From Lithodes maja (Eukaryota; Arthropoda; Malacostraca; Decapoda; Lithodidae), in assembly GCA_037953745.1 (NCBI GenBank), contig JBAKBP010004453.1:62001-126000 (forward strand): DNA of 64,000 nt, read 5' to 3'. Positions within the stretch are counted from its first letter, which is position 1, and the number at the start of each line of letters is the position of its first letter. A model generated the notes under the pieces. It did no database searches and was not told where the DNA came from. It saw nothing but the letters and a program-made list of their open reading frames with translations. The translations under genes were made by a program, and so were the position numbers. Below are positions 1 through 10,529 of the stretch, in pieces.

Positions 1-567
1 AAGACAATCAATATCTGAACATTTCGATACACATCTGTTGTTAAAGTTGTCCGTCCTATATTTAGTTCTGAACAATTGGTTTTAATGTTTTATAATATAT
101 AATAGGGTAGGAAAGAAAACTGAACTGGATTCATATGATTTGTAATGTTTCAGGATACATAAAACCCTCTTCAGAAAGAATACGGTACCAAATGAAGGCG
201 TAAATAATGCATACACAGTTACACACATTACGTTGTATTATATTGTACAGTATTATGCCCATGATCGTTACTGACATGGCAGTACAGAATATTTGTTATT
301 GCTTATTGCTTTGTATATAACTAGAATGTCTACATTAGAATATGTTGTGTAATAACTAACCATTGCATTCCAGAGAAAAGGCAAGAGGCAGCTTAAAAGG
401 GACAAAGAAGGTAGAGATAAAACATAAGTTATACCTGGGACAACATTTCACTCAGTCACTGTGCACACATCAAGCACACACATCAAAAGTTTTAGCTCGC
501 AGTTTATACCATGGGGAAATTTGTAATGTTTATTAACATTATACAAAACATGAGTAACTCAAATTCA
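1..567. other. No gene recognised
   Basis: AT-rich sequence with no convincing reading frame, RNA gene or repeat boundary. It ends in the A/T-rich tail of the SINE that begins at about 568. Confidence 0.5.
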
Positions 568-1064
568 TATTTATTTATTTTATTTTTGTTCTCTATATTC
601 CAACTACTCCCTCTCGGGCATAGGCTGATAGCCTTTACACTCTACCGCTGAACACGGTAAAGCCTGTGAAGTCTTGTTGCAGTCTAGGGAGTGAGACATG
701 CGAAGCACCTACTCACGGCTTGAACCCAACTCCATCTCTGAAGCTGCTTCACCCCTGTGCTTCACAGTCTCACTCCCCAGGCTCGGACCCTCACTCTCAG
801 TACGCCACCTATTGAGCAATTAACTCACTAGGCATTGACCCCCTCTAGCATATTTTGAATATGGGAATATTCATACAGTGCTATTTAATCAGGGTACAAT
901 GAGGGTATTTTGTTTTGGCATTTCGGTGTGCTGTGGTAATGCACTGAAACTAGGTACAGCACAAATTCCATCCCAATAATATCTTCCCATTGACATATTG
1001 GGATTTGAACCCGGGTCCATTGGATTACCAGTCCAGTGGCAAGACCACTCTGCCACACCTCCCC
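568..1064 (-). mobile_element. tRNA-derived SINE, copy 1 (full length)
   Basis: About 497 bp on the minus strand. Read in that direction it starts with a tRNA-like head (GGGGAGGTGTGGCAGAGTGG with an A-box-like segment, then a GGTTCAAATCC-type B box), continues through a body of about 350 bp and ends in ACTCCCTCTCGGGC-type sequence (reverse strand) followed by an A-rich tail. The anticodon-loop position of the head reads GGT, so a tRNA-Thr ancestor is likely. The B box of this copy carries a T for C change (GGGTTCAAATCCC). Further copies of the same family lie at 6747, 14850, 16474, 23041 and 37391, which is how the ends were set. Confidence 0.85.
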
Positions 1065-1092
1065 TATGCACAAATAACCCTCTCGCATTTTT

Positions 1093-1154
1093 ATGACGCG
1101 ATTGCGTCATATCGACAGTAGCCCAAGAGTGACCGTATGACGCAATCGCGTCAT
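1093..1154. repeat. 18-bp inverted repeat built on TGACGC motifs
   Basis: ATGACGCGATTGCGTCAT at 1093-1110 is the exact reverse complement of ATGACGCAATCGCGTCAT at 1137-1154. Each arm is itself nearly palindromic. A third TGACGCGATT follows near 1198. The TGACG core resembles CRE/bZIP sites, but no gene is seen nearby, so a regulatory role is only a possibility. It may equally be the end of an unrecognised repeat. Confidence 0.6.
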
Positions 1155-1844
1155 ATTGCCACCTGTAAGTTAGAAATATTCGCCAAAAATATGTTTATGA
1201 CGCGATTTTGACGCAATTTGGACTAGTAAGTTAGGCAACAGTAAGTTACAAAATAAAGTATCTAGCAACCCCATAGCCTCCCTCTCTGAGGAGCCCAGGC
1301 CTTTGTTAACTCAGTAGTTTCCAGGCCCTCAGACTGTGAGGCAGGGTCCCGGCCCTTTAAATTCTTGGCTCCCTCCCTCTGGCCCGCCATTCCTAGCTAT
1401 AGGCAGGCAATTATGGATTATTTCATCTACCCAGTGAAAGTGTTTAGTGAATAATTCGAATTATATATGTATATAATATGTTACTTGTGACTTATGGTGA
1501 CTGAGGGGAGTGAATCTTGGTTAACCACTTGAGCATTGATGCAGTTTTGTCTAGGTATCATTAATGGTTTTACACTATTGTTTTGCTTGAAAAACAAATA
1601 TATCTACCAATAAATACTGCCTAAGAAATAAATACATTATAATCACGAATTATAGTTACGTATTTTGCACATTTTGGGCAAGTTTTTAGTGAGTACATAG
1701 TTTTATTTGACAGTGTAGTGTGGTGACTTGTTTTATATAAAAGATGTCACAGGAATGCTTACAGGAATGCTTACAGGAAGTTTACAGGAAGTATGGTAAG
1801 TACTCTATGGAATTTTAGTTATATTACAGTATATGCCTATGTAT
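1155..1844. other. No gene recognised
   Basis: Mixed sequence without a supported gene. A short direct repeat of ACAGGAATGCTT-like units lies at about 1748-1795, just before the TA microsatellite. Confidence 0.4.
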
Positions 1845-2065
<221 letters not shown>

Positions 2066-2097
2066 ATTTACTTTTTTTTTATTAGGCATATTTGTTT

Positions 2098-2561
2098 TTC
2101 TTGTCCCCTTCCCTGTTGTGTTGTTGTTGTTGCTGTTCCCCAGGCTGTCTGGCCAAACAGCCCTAAGGTCCCGAGCAAGGCAAAGGCCATAAACGAGCAC
2201 CCCTTCCTGGCTGTATTATATTCCTATGTAAAATATTATAATTTATTTTATTTATTATTTTGTTATTTATATTATTATTTGTTTTATTTATATTTTTGTT
2301 CTATATATATTTTTTGTATTTATTTTATTTATTATTTATATTTTGATTTTTGATTTTATATTAATTTTATTAGGCCTATTTTTAATTTTCACCTTCCCTG
2401 TTGTGTTGTTGTTGCTCTTCCCCAGGCTGTCTGGCCGAACAGCCCCAAGGTCCCGAGCAAGGCCAAGGCTATAAAGGAGCACCTCTTTCCGGCTGTATTA
2501 TATGCCTATGTCAAATATTATATTTTATATACCGGTACGTATTATATACATATACAGTATA

Positions 2562-2638
<77 letters not shown>

Positions 2639-2837
2639 TAATTATGTATATTATTTATTTTATTTATTATTTTTTTTATATACATATATATTTGTTTGTT
2701 TATTTATTTATTTATTTATTTGTCTTGTCCCCTTTCCTGTTGTTTTGTTGTTGCTGTTTCCCAGGCTGTCCCGAGCAAGGCCAAGCCATAAACGAGCACC
2801 CCTTCCTGGTTGTATTATATGCCTATGTATAATTATA
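2098..2837 (+). repeat. Three direct copies of a ~130-bp unit separated by TA/TTA repeats
   Basis: Copies at about 2098-2231, 2385-2520 and 2722-2837 share the order TTCCCTGTTGTGTTGTTG, CCCAGGCTGTCTGG, CCCGAGCAAGGC, GAGCACC and GGCTGTATTATATGCC. The third copy lacks about 20 bp after CAGGCTGTC. TA or TTTA microsatellite (including 2560-2632) sits between copies, so the whole 740 bp looks like a low-copy tandem array with expandable AT-rich spacers. No coding potential is supported. The identity of the unit is unknown. Confidence 0.75.
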
Positions 2838-3103
2838 TATATACTGTATATTCTGTATATATATATATATATATATGCAGTATTTCTTTTTTCCATTTCT
2901 CTTCTCCATTCACCTACTTTCATTCACATACCTTCATTCACCCACCTTCATTCATCCACCTATATTCACCCCCCTTCATCATCAAAGTGGATATAGGCCT
3001 CCTGGGGAAATGGGGTGTATAAAAGAATAACGAGTCTAGTGCAGTACCTCATTGGGTGACGTGGAAACTGCTCATATTTCTCTTGTTTGACACCTTGTAT
3101 ATA

Positions 3104-3160
<57 letters not shown>

Positions 3161-3170
3161 GTATATATAC
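3104..3170. repeat. TA microsatellite
   Basis: Uninterrupted TA dinucleotide run followed by a short CA run. Confidence 0.95.
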
Positions 3171-4589
3171 ACACACACATACAAACATTTGTTTTCCCAT
3201 TCACTTTTTTATATTTATTTTATTTTGTGTGTGCGTGTACGAGTTTTGTTTTCAGGAAATATATTTGTATATATTCATTATTTTATTTGCATGTACAAAA
3301 TAATTATTCCTGAAATTTATTATTTGAAGATAACCTGGATTCCTTGTTTTTTGTTTTCAGTGTCAACCAAGGAGTAATTTTCCTGACTGTGCAATTTCTT
3401 CAGTTTAGGAAAACTGTGTGCAATTTAGAACATCAAATTGACAACCATCATGACTGACATGTGTTCTATGAACATTATATAACTATTGGCAAGAAGAATT
3501 GTATAAAAGTGTTGTATATTGTGGCAAAGATATACAAGAGTATAAACATTCTCATATATTTACATAACAATGCATGGAAACAATTGCGCATAGTTCGCGA
3601 ACCAATTATGCAATATTATTTTGGTTTTCACCATTAGAAAAATCAATATTTTCTGATTCCGATGATGTATACAGTTATATACGTATACGAGCAAATAACG
3701 CAACACCGAGGAGGGGAACAGCTCGGAACCCCGCTAGCGTCTGCGGAACGGAGACGGGTGAAGCGTAAATATTCGCATTTTGGCTCTTCATTTCAAATAT
3801 TCATAGAGCAAAAGGTATTTGTCGTAGGAACTTCTAGATTTTTGTTTTCTCTTCAGCAGTATCTCCCGTATTCAAACAGCCTAAATTGAAGACCATAGAC
3901 CTCGTAACAAAGAAATAATTTGAACATGTTGCAAACCATACTTTTTTTGTTTTCGGTTACTGCTTGAGAACTATTGAAGATAGACAATTTATGTTTTCAG
4001 ATTTGGAAAGAGCAGAAAAAAATACTAATATTTCAGCAAATAAAAAATATATGGTCATCACTCACAATTTCGAGATAGGACGGTGTGAAAACAATTGCAC
4101 GGGAAATACTTTTATTCCGGAGTCGTTTAAACTTTCATATTTCAATTTATTTACATTTTTTTTTTATCATGTAGTATAGTTATTTTTCTTTCCATTGACA
4201 TAATTATGATACATCACAATAAACAGCATTCTGGTGGATGGAAATACAGAAATACACAAGGCTTCGAAAACGCATATTTCAGCCAAAACCAAAAGTGTCT
4301 CACCATTTGTAACTTTACAACTTAGCCGGATGCGAGTGTTTTGTATATCTGTACACTCTATTTTAATCCTGATCTTTACACCTATAGTCGGTATTAATAT
4401 AGCTGATGGTAAATTGAATCCCTGATTTGTCGATATGTAATGAAAAATATGAATCTACTATGTCTCTGCGTTGTATCAATACCAGGTTTTCATAGTTAAC
4501 AACACATGTTGCTACAAAATGTACTGTATGCAACACAATGTATGTACTGTATGCAAAACAATCTAGATAAGTTGTCATGTTGGGCCCAA
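3171..4589. other. No gene recognised
   Basis: AT-rich sequence with only short, unremarkable open frames. Nothing resembles an RNA gene or a known repeat. It leads into the decayed CR1-type reverse transcriptase at about 4590. Confidence 0.4.
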
Positions 4590-5233
4590 ATTTGGCAAAA
4601 TGAGTTTCAATGCGGATAAATGTAAAGTACTACATACCCGATACCGAAATGAGACAGAGAAACCGATCTGGGTGTAACAATATCGAGTAACCTAAAACCA
4701 AGTCAACAACGTTCAAAAGTTGTTTAGAAGGAAAACACAATAATTGGCTTTATAGGCAGGTCATTTGAGCATAAATCCAAAGAAGTTATGCTAACCCATT
4801 ATAATTCCTTAGTCCGTCCTCTTCTGGAATACTGCGTTCAGTCCTGGTGCCCTTATTACCAAAAAAATATAGACAAGCTAGAATGAGTTCAACATAGAGT
4901 TACCAACATGATATAAATCTATTTCCTATAACCCAGTGCAGAATAAGAGGCGACTTAATTCAAGTGTTCAAAATTAGCAAAGGCATCGACAATATGAACT
5001 GTAATAAGTACTTCACTATCGACCAGTCTAATTACACGCAGGGAAACGGTTGCAAAATTATTGGTAAATTTTCTAACTCACACGAATCTAAGAATTTCTT
5101 CTTTAATCGAGTTGTCAACTTGTGCAATGGGCTTCCCCGAGACGTTATAGACTGCAGCACCGTTGATTCTTTTAAACTTAGCCTAGACAAATATCTTGAA
5201 TCAAACCCGCGACTGACTGCGTTTGTAAATTAA
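4590..5233 (+). pseudogene. CR1-type reverse transcriptase, C-terminal fragment
   Basis: This is the 3' end of a non-LTR RT gene broken by several frameshifts and stops. Recognisable in order: FNADKCKVLH (end of the palm/thumb region), LGVTISSNLKP, a phrase LVRPLLEYCVQSWCPYY typical of the CR1 C-terminal region, a run equivalent to RIRGDLIQVFKI, then an open stretch from 4964 ending FKLSLDKYLESNP and a stop at 5231. The order matches the intact C-terminus of the CR1 element at 17846-19372, from which it has diverged strongly. The endonuclease and catalytic YADD/FADD region are missing, so this is a 5'-truncated dead copy. Confidence 0.8.
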
Positions 5234-5760
5234 TAACTTTATTTTATTTCCCCCCTCAGATTCATCAAAGGATTATTGGCTTATTGCGTTTATATGTTGC
5301 TAAGATGCTACTCTCTTTTTCCCAGATATACGAAAGATCCTTATAACTGTGTTATGTTACTAACCCATCTGTCCCCTACTAACTTCCCAGTCCTGCCACG
5401 GACATTAGTTCCAGGGCAGTGGTTTCCTTTCCAATTTTCCCTTACCCACTCTAAACCACTGTTTGGACATTTGATCCGCAGTGTTTTGAAGGACAAGCAG
5501 CCTAGAGGGGTCACTAGACCTGTTGTTGCTCGATTTCCTTTGTACTCCTCTGTACGTAATAAATAAGTAACCAAGATAGTAACATAACAATTTACTATCA
5601 GCTGGGGAAAATACATAAGTAGCTACAATAATGGTACAGCAAACTTTGGAATTTGTAAGAAAATAAATATGTGAACAAACCTGCCAGTGTAATTCAAAAT
5701 GTAATTTCCCATTGTTTCGCAATGACATTTCAGGAAAGGAAAAACTAGTTGTTTTGAGCG
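5234..5760. other. No gene recognised (probable 3' UTR of the CR1 fragment, then unknown)
   Basis: The sequence follows the RT stop codon and contains no supported gene. The CR1 boundary is not visible. Confidence 0.4.
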
Positions 5761-5766
5761 AGTGTA

Positions 5767-5850
5767 CACTCGGATGCCATAGTCTCTAGCCCACTCATAA
5801 TCATTCGTGGACCCCTTATGTTTTCATTATGCAATTAACGCTATGTGGAT
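5767..5850 (+). repeat. Solo end of the 49-bp-TIR element
   Basis: GTACACTCGGATGCCATAGT and the following bases match the left terminal inverted repeat of the element at 16287-16996, plus about 35 bp of its interior (GGACCCC, ATGCAATTA, GGATTGA). The partner end is not found downstream, so this is a truncated or solo terminus. Confidence 0.7.
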
Positions 5851-6117
5851 TGAAGTTTTTATTGCACAAAATATTAAAGCACATTTCCCATTGGCCATTA
5901 CAACACAGACAGCAATAACACGATATTTACTATACCCATAAACATATGAGTTATGCCTAGTTATATATTACCAAAGCGGCCGCTATCAAAATGATCAGAC
6001 TGAACAGAACGTACGACACAATTTAGCTGTTCAATATCATCAAAGCTCTGATTGGTTACATAGATCCATAGGGTATATTGACAATCAGTGCGGAGTTATT
6101 CACATTTTGCTGCTCGT
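5851..6117. other. No gene recognised
   Basis: No supported feature. The next element starts at the TTAA at 6118. Confidence 0.4.
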
Positions 6118-6333
6118 TTAACCTCTTCTGTACCGGCAACGTCTTTCTAATTTTATTCTAGCTATAATTTAGAGCATTGTGTGCGGTTTAAGGAGAATCT
6201 GTGGTAGTAAAACAGGCTAAGTGAGATAGTTTGAAGCCTGTCAATTGCTGGAGGTCCTTATGAAATGGAATAAAATCGGCTAATAGTACCCAAATTTAAG
6301 TTGAAAAGACGTTGATGGTACAGAAGGGGCTAA
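6118..6333. mobile_element. TTAA-flanked MITE, 'CCCCTTCTGTACCGG' family
   Basis: Starts TTAACCTCTTCTGTACCGGC and ends GTACAGAAGGGGCTAA, an inverted repeat with TTAA-type flanks (right copy mutated to CTAA). The same family is at 14351-14565, 17180-17358 and 23883-24097. The interior keeps TTTTATTCTAGCTATA and GATAGTTTGAAGCCTGT. The TTAA target with CCC at the end of the terminal repeat is what piggyBac-class transposases use, so a piggyBac-mobilised non-autonomous element is likely. No coding capacity. Confidence 0.75.
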
Positions 6334-6609
6334 GATGTTGATATGTTCCATATCCTGAGGAAACGGACAAGCGCTATTGGCTTGGGTACCCTAACCAAAC
6401 GTCCAGTCAGTTGCAAACCTCATCTAACAACAACAACAACAGCATTGTATGCATTGTTGCATAGGCAGAGCTGTTCTCTTAATATATAATGTTTTAATTA
6501 CTTCTAGCTCTTAACGGTTCATATCCATCTAAACCTTACTGTTTTATATTTCATATCCATAGGTAATTATTTATTTTGTTTCTTATGTAAACATTTCATC
6601 TATTTTAGA

Positions 6610-6665
6610 TCCACTGAAGATGGGGACTGATTTTTCCGAAACGTTTGGTACCCAATAAAGATATA
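6610..6665 (+). other. Hammerhead-like CTGAAGA...GAAAC segment (candidate)
   Basis: CTGAAGA at 6614-6620 and CCGAAACG at 6636-6643 bracket a possible short stem. They are followed by AATAAAGAT. The same arrangement, with a better stem, occurs on the minus strand at 10530-10570 beside the Penelope-like element. Penelope-like elements are known to carry hammerhead ribozymes, but there is an extra U after the first box here, so activity is doubtful. Confidence 0.2.
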
Positions 6666-6746
6666 AAGATGTTCACTACTACGCTAATTCTCCTTTTCTT
6701 TGTGAGATTTATATATATATATATATATATATATACAGTATATATA

Positions 6747-7212
6747 CATTTTTTTTCTTCTATATTCCAACTACTCTCTCTCGGTCATAGACTGATTGCC
6801 TTTACACTCTACACTGAACACGGTGAGGCCCGTGAGGTCTTGTTCCAGTCTAGGGAGTGAGACATGCGAAGCTTCACGGTTTGAAACAACTCCATCTCTG
6901 AAGCTGCTCCGCCTCTATGCTTCACAGTCTCATTCCCCAGGCTCGGACCCTCACTCTCAGAACACCACCTATTGAGCAATTAACTCACTAGGCATTGCCC
7001 CCCTGTAGCATATTTTTGAATATGGGAATATTCATACAATGCTATTTAATCAGGGAACAATGAGGGTATTTATTTGGCATTTCGGTGTGCTGTGGTAATG
7101 CACTGATACTAGGTACAGCACAAATTCCATCCTAATAATATCTTCCCATTGACATATTGGGATTCGAACCCGGGTCCATTGGATTACTAGTCCAGTGGCA
7201 AGACTACTCCGC
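6747..7212 (-). mobile_element. tRNA-derived SINE, copy 2 (head truncated)
   Basis: Same family as 568-1064 on the same strand. The tRNA-like head is cut after the D-arm region where a TA microsatellite begins at about 7213, so the first ~20 bp of the SINE are lost. The B box GGTTCGAATCCC (reverse strand, about 7163-7175) is intact. Confidence 0.85.
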
Positions 7213-7300
7213 TGTATATATATATACTGTATATATATATATATTATTATATACAATATATATATATATACAGTATATATATATATATATTACATATATA
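7213..7300. repeat. TA microsatellite between SINE and RTE element
   Basis: Alternating TA/CTG-TATA sequence. Translation continues open through it into the following element, but the Tyr-Ile peptide is not part of the enzyme. Confidence 0.9.
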
Positions 7301-10018
7301 AATGAGTGGAAAGAGGTGTCATCAAGGCTAATGTGGGTGAGAATGCGGTTTAAGGGTGAAAGGTGGGTTTTTGTAAGTGCGTATGGACCAGGAAGTGAAA
7401 GAGAGTTAGACGAGGTAGAGGGTTTCTGGGAGGATTTGAGAGATTGTCTACAAGGGTTTGATGAAAATGAAAATGTTATAGTTTTAGGGGACCTAAATGC
7501 TAGGGTAGGAAATGAGCCTGTTGAGGGAGTCATCGGTATTTTTGGTGTGGATGGTGTAAACGAGAGTGGAGAAAGACTGAAAAATGTATGTGAAGAGTGT
7601 AGATTGAGTGTAGGTAATACGTTCTTCAAAAAAAGGCGTATACACAAGTACACCTGGCATAGACTTGTGAGGGGAGAGATTGTAGAGAGGGCATTGATGG
7701 ATTATGTGCTGGTGACAAGGGAAAGATTGTGTAGACTGCTGGATGTGAATGTGATGAGAGGTGAGGCGGAGGGTATGTCAGATCATTACCTGGTGGAGGG
7801 AAAGCTAAGAGTTAAGAGTTACAGGAGAATAAGAGACAAGCGTGAAGTAAGAGAGGTAATAAAAGTTAGTGAGTTAGAGAAGAGTGAAAAAGAGAGGGAG
7901 TACAAGGAAAGACTAAATGAAAAGTGGATGGAAGTGAGAGAGATGGAAGAGAGAGAAGTAGAGGTTGAATGGCAACAGTTTAAGGAAGGAGTGAAAGCAA
8001 GTGCAGAGGTAGTATGCGGCAAAAGGAAAGTAGGAGGCAGAGGTATCAGGAAGGGAAGCGAGTGGTGGAATGATACGGTGAGAAAGGCAGTTGAGGAGAA
8101 GAGACAGTGTTTTGAGAGGGTTTTACAGGATGGTAGTGTTGAGGTATGGGAGAGGTACAAGGAGAAAAGGAGAGAGGCAAAACGGAAAATTAGAGAAGCA
8201 AAAAAAGATGCAAACGAAAGGTGGGGCCAAAGGCTGAGTGAGAATTTTGAAGAACGAAAGAAGATGTTCTGGAAGGAGGTAAATAAAGTAAGGAAAGGAG
8301 GACAAAAGAGGGAAGAGTCAGTGAAAGATGAAAATGGAGAATTACTAGTGGAACCAGTTGAAGTGAGGAAAAGATATGCTGAGTATTTTGAATCTTTGTT
8401 AAATACAAGAGATGGAAGAGAAGCAGTGATTGAAGCAGAGGTGGATGGAGATAGGTTACCCAGGCCACCCAGGTGGCAGGGAATGAATGAAAGGATTAAG
8501 GAAAATGAGGTGAAAGAAGCAGTGAAACAAATGAGAGCGGGAAAAGCAGAAGGTTTGGATGGTATTGCTGTGGAGTGTATAAAGAAGGGTGGAGATGTGA
8601 TAATAGATTGGTTGGTGAGACTTTTAAATGTGTGCTTTGTTGTGTCAATGGTACCAATAGACTGGAAGAGTGCATGTATTGTGCCGTTGTACAAGGGGAA
8701 GGGAGATCGGCAGGAGTGTTCAAGTTATAGAGGTATTAGTTTATTGTCAGTGGTTGGAAAGCTGTATGGCAGGGTGTTGATAGAGAGGATAATAAAGTGT
8801 ACGGAAGTTGCAATAGGAGAAGAACAGTGCGGTTTTAGGAGGGGAAGAGGGTGCGTGGATCAGATGTTTGCAGTAAGACAGTTATGCGAGAAGTATTTAG
8901 AGAAGCATAAGGAGATATTTTGGGCTTTTATGGACTTGGAAAAAGCATATGATCGTGTGGACCGTGAAGCAATGTGGAAGGTGTTAAGGATTTATGAAAT
9001 AGGAGGAAATTTGTTAGAAGCAGTTAAGAGTTTTTATGAAGGGAGCAGAGCATGTGTGAGAGTAGGAAATGGTGAGTTGAGTGAATGGTTTGAGGTAAAG
9101 GTAGGTTTGCGACAGGGTTGTGTAATGTCACCATGGCTGTTTAATATGTTTATGGATGGTGTGGTGAGGGAGGTGAAAAGGAGAACTATGGGAAGAGGAT
9201 TGGGTTTAGTAGGAAAGAATGGTAGAGATTGGGAGTTGAATCAGTTGCTGTTCGCTGATGACACAGCATTGGTGGCGGATTCTGATGAGAAACTGCAGCG
9301 GGTAGTCAAAGAGTTTGGTGTGGTTTGTGGAAGGAGGAAACTGAAGGTGAACGTCAATAAAAGTAAAGTAATGGTGTGTAATAGGGGAGAGCATAGGGTG
9401 AATCTAGATGTGAGGCTGGATGGGGAAATATTGGAACAAGTAGAGTGTTTTAAATATCTAGGAGGAACGATAAGCAGGAGTGGAGGTATGGAAATGGAGG
9501 TAAAACAGAGAGTGTGTGAAGGAAGGAAGGTTTTCGGAGCAATGGGAAGTATGTGGAAGACGAGAAATCTCGGAGTGAAAGTAAAAAGTGCACTGTATCA
9601 AGGAATTGTTGTGCCAACAGTGATGTATGGGGCTGAGACATGGACTCTGAAGAAAAAGGAGAAAAGAGGGCTGGATGTGATGGAGATGAGCTGCTTGAGG
9701 AGTATGTGTGGAGTTACTCGTAGAGACAGATTGAGGAATGAAGAGATACGTAGGAGAGTGGAGCAGCAGGAACATTTGTCAGCTAGAGTGGACAGAAGGG
9801 TGCTGAGCTGGTATGGTCATGTTGAACGAATGGGAGATGAAAGGCTTACAAAGAGAATATGTGAGTCAGGTACAAGGGGAGATAGAAGGGCAGGAAGACC
9901 CCCATTGAGATGGAGAGACTGTGTAAGAAAGGCTTTGGATGATAGAGGAATGACTATAGATCAGGCAGGGGAAGTGGTGGTGGACAGGAGTGAATGGAGA
10001 ATGCTTGTGAATAGTTGA
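7301..10018 (+). CDS. RTE-like endonuclease-reverse transcriptase (5'-partial, open)
   Basis: About 905 residues without a stop. N-terminal third: AP-endonuclease-like domain lacking its first strand, with FVSAYGPG, VLGDLNARVG and MSDHYLV (catalytic Asp/Asn and His motifs). Middle: Lys/Glu-rich linker. Then RT: GKAEGLDGI, CIVPLYKGKGDR, SYRGISLLSV, EEQCGFRRGRG, AFMDLEKAYDRVD (motif A), LRQGCVMSPWLFN (motif B), LLFADDTALV (catalytic FADD), CFKYLGG. C-terminus: YGAETWTL, SWYGHVERM and GRPPLRWRDCVRKAL, a tail characteristic of RTE-type proteins. The enzyme would nick target DNA and copy its own RNA in the nucleus. The frame is fully open despite 5' truncation, which suggests a recent insertion. 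No native start codon is present in the window; the first in-frame methionines are internal. Confidence 0.9.
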   Translation, partial: NEWKEVSSRLMWVRMRFKGERWVFVSAYGPGSERELDEVEGFWEDLRDCLQGFDENENVIVLGDLNARVGNEPVEGVIGIFGVDGVNESGERLKNVCEECRLSVGNTFFKKRRIHKYTWHRLVRGEIVERALMDYVLVTRERLCRLLDVNVMRGEAEGMSDHYLVEGKLRVKSYRRIRDKREVREVIKVSELEKSEKEREYKERLNEKWMEVREMEEREVEVEWQQFKEGVKASAEVVCGKRKVGGRGIRKGSEWWNDTVRKAVEEKRQCFERVLQDGSVEVWERYKEKRREAKRKIREAKKDANERWGQRLSENFEERKKMFWKEVNKVRKGGQKREESVKDENGELLVEPVEVRKRYAEYFESLLNTRDGREAVIEAEVDGDRLPRPPRWQGMNERIKENEVKEAVKQMRAGKAEGLDGIAVECIKKGGDVIIDWLVRLLNVCFVVSMVPIDWKSACIVPLYKGKGDRQECSSYRGISLLSVVGKLYGRVLIERIIKCTEVAIGEEQCGFRRGRGCVDQMFAVRQLCEKYLEKHKEIFWAFMDLEKAYDRVDREAMWKVLRIYEIGGNLLEAVKSFYEGSRACVRVGNGELSEWFEVKVGLRQGCVMSPWLFNMFMDGVVREVKRRTMGRGLGLVGKNGRDWELNQLLFADDTALVADSDEKLQRVVKEFGVVCGRRKLKVNVNKSKVMVCNRGEHRVNLDVRLDGEILEQVECFKYLGGTISRSGGMEMEVKQRVCEGRKVFGAMGSMWKTRNLGVKVKSALYQGIVVPTVMYGAETWTLKKKEKRGLDVMEMSCLRSMCGVTRRDRLRNEEIRRRVEQQEHLSARVDRRVLSWYGHVERMGDERLTKRICESGTRGDRRAGRPPLRWRDCVRKALDDRGMTIDQAGEVVVDRSEWRMLVNS

Positions 10019-10410
10019 GTGAACACGTGGTCATTTGGAGTAAGGGGTCGGGCGCAAGTTGGACTAGATAATAGTCCATCAGGCGCCTGGCCCGGGGGGA
10101 CGATTAATATGAAGGGGTGTGCCTGGAAGTGTGGTGGGAGGGCTTGTGGCTTTGGCTCCGCTGCATGTCTGCCTGCCGAGATCGGAACCTCTCCGGGTGG
10201 TCAGGGGCTGGGGGAGTGCTGGAGCGACCTTTGGTAACCCTGGTCTCTGGGTCTTCTCCTGGGTGACCTGGATGTGTGTGAGTTTGTGTTTTTTATCTGT
10301 GTTTATTTTTTGTTTTATGTTGTTTTTGTGTTTTCCCTGTTCTTGCTCTGTCTTGAGTCGGCTACCCCCAAAATGGGGATTGGGCCTGAGCATATAGATA
10401 GATAGATAGA
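7301..10410 (+). mobile_element. RTE-like non-LTR retrotransposon, 5'-truncated
   Basis: The element comprises one long endonuclease-RT frame (7301-10018), a GC-rich 3' UTR of about 390 bp containing GGCCCGGGGGGACGATTAAT-like sequence and CCCAAAATGGGGATTGGGCC, and a GATA microsatellite tail at about 10395-10415. A microsatellite rather than poly-A tail fits RTE-type elements. The 5' end lies in the TA repeat, so the start of the endonuclease is missing. A tiny copy of the same 3' end (GGGGATTGGGCCTGAGCATA plus GATA tail) is at 23581. Confidence 0.85.
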
Positions 10411-10432
10411 TAGACATATATGTATACTGTAT

Positions 10433-10437
10433 ATGTA

Positions 10438-10488
<51 letters not shown>
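10433..10488. repeat. TA microsatellite
   Basis: TA dinucleotide run between the RTE tail and the end of the Penelope-like element. Confidence 0.95.
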
Positions 10489-10489
<1 letters not shown>

Positions 10490-10529
10490 GTATGATAAGT
10501 AGGGATAAGACGCCTGGACCCATCTTTAT

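Noticed and set aside
7819..8723. Minus-strand open frames of up to 291 codons
   Set aside because: They are shadows of the purine-rich RTE coding strand (Ser/Thr/Leu/Phe-rich, no domain).
10019..10417. Separate small genes in the GC-rich stretch on both strands
   Set aside because: Position between the RTE stop codon and its GATA tail, and recurrence of the end at 23581, show it is the element's 3' UTR.
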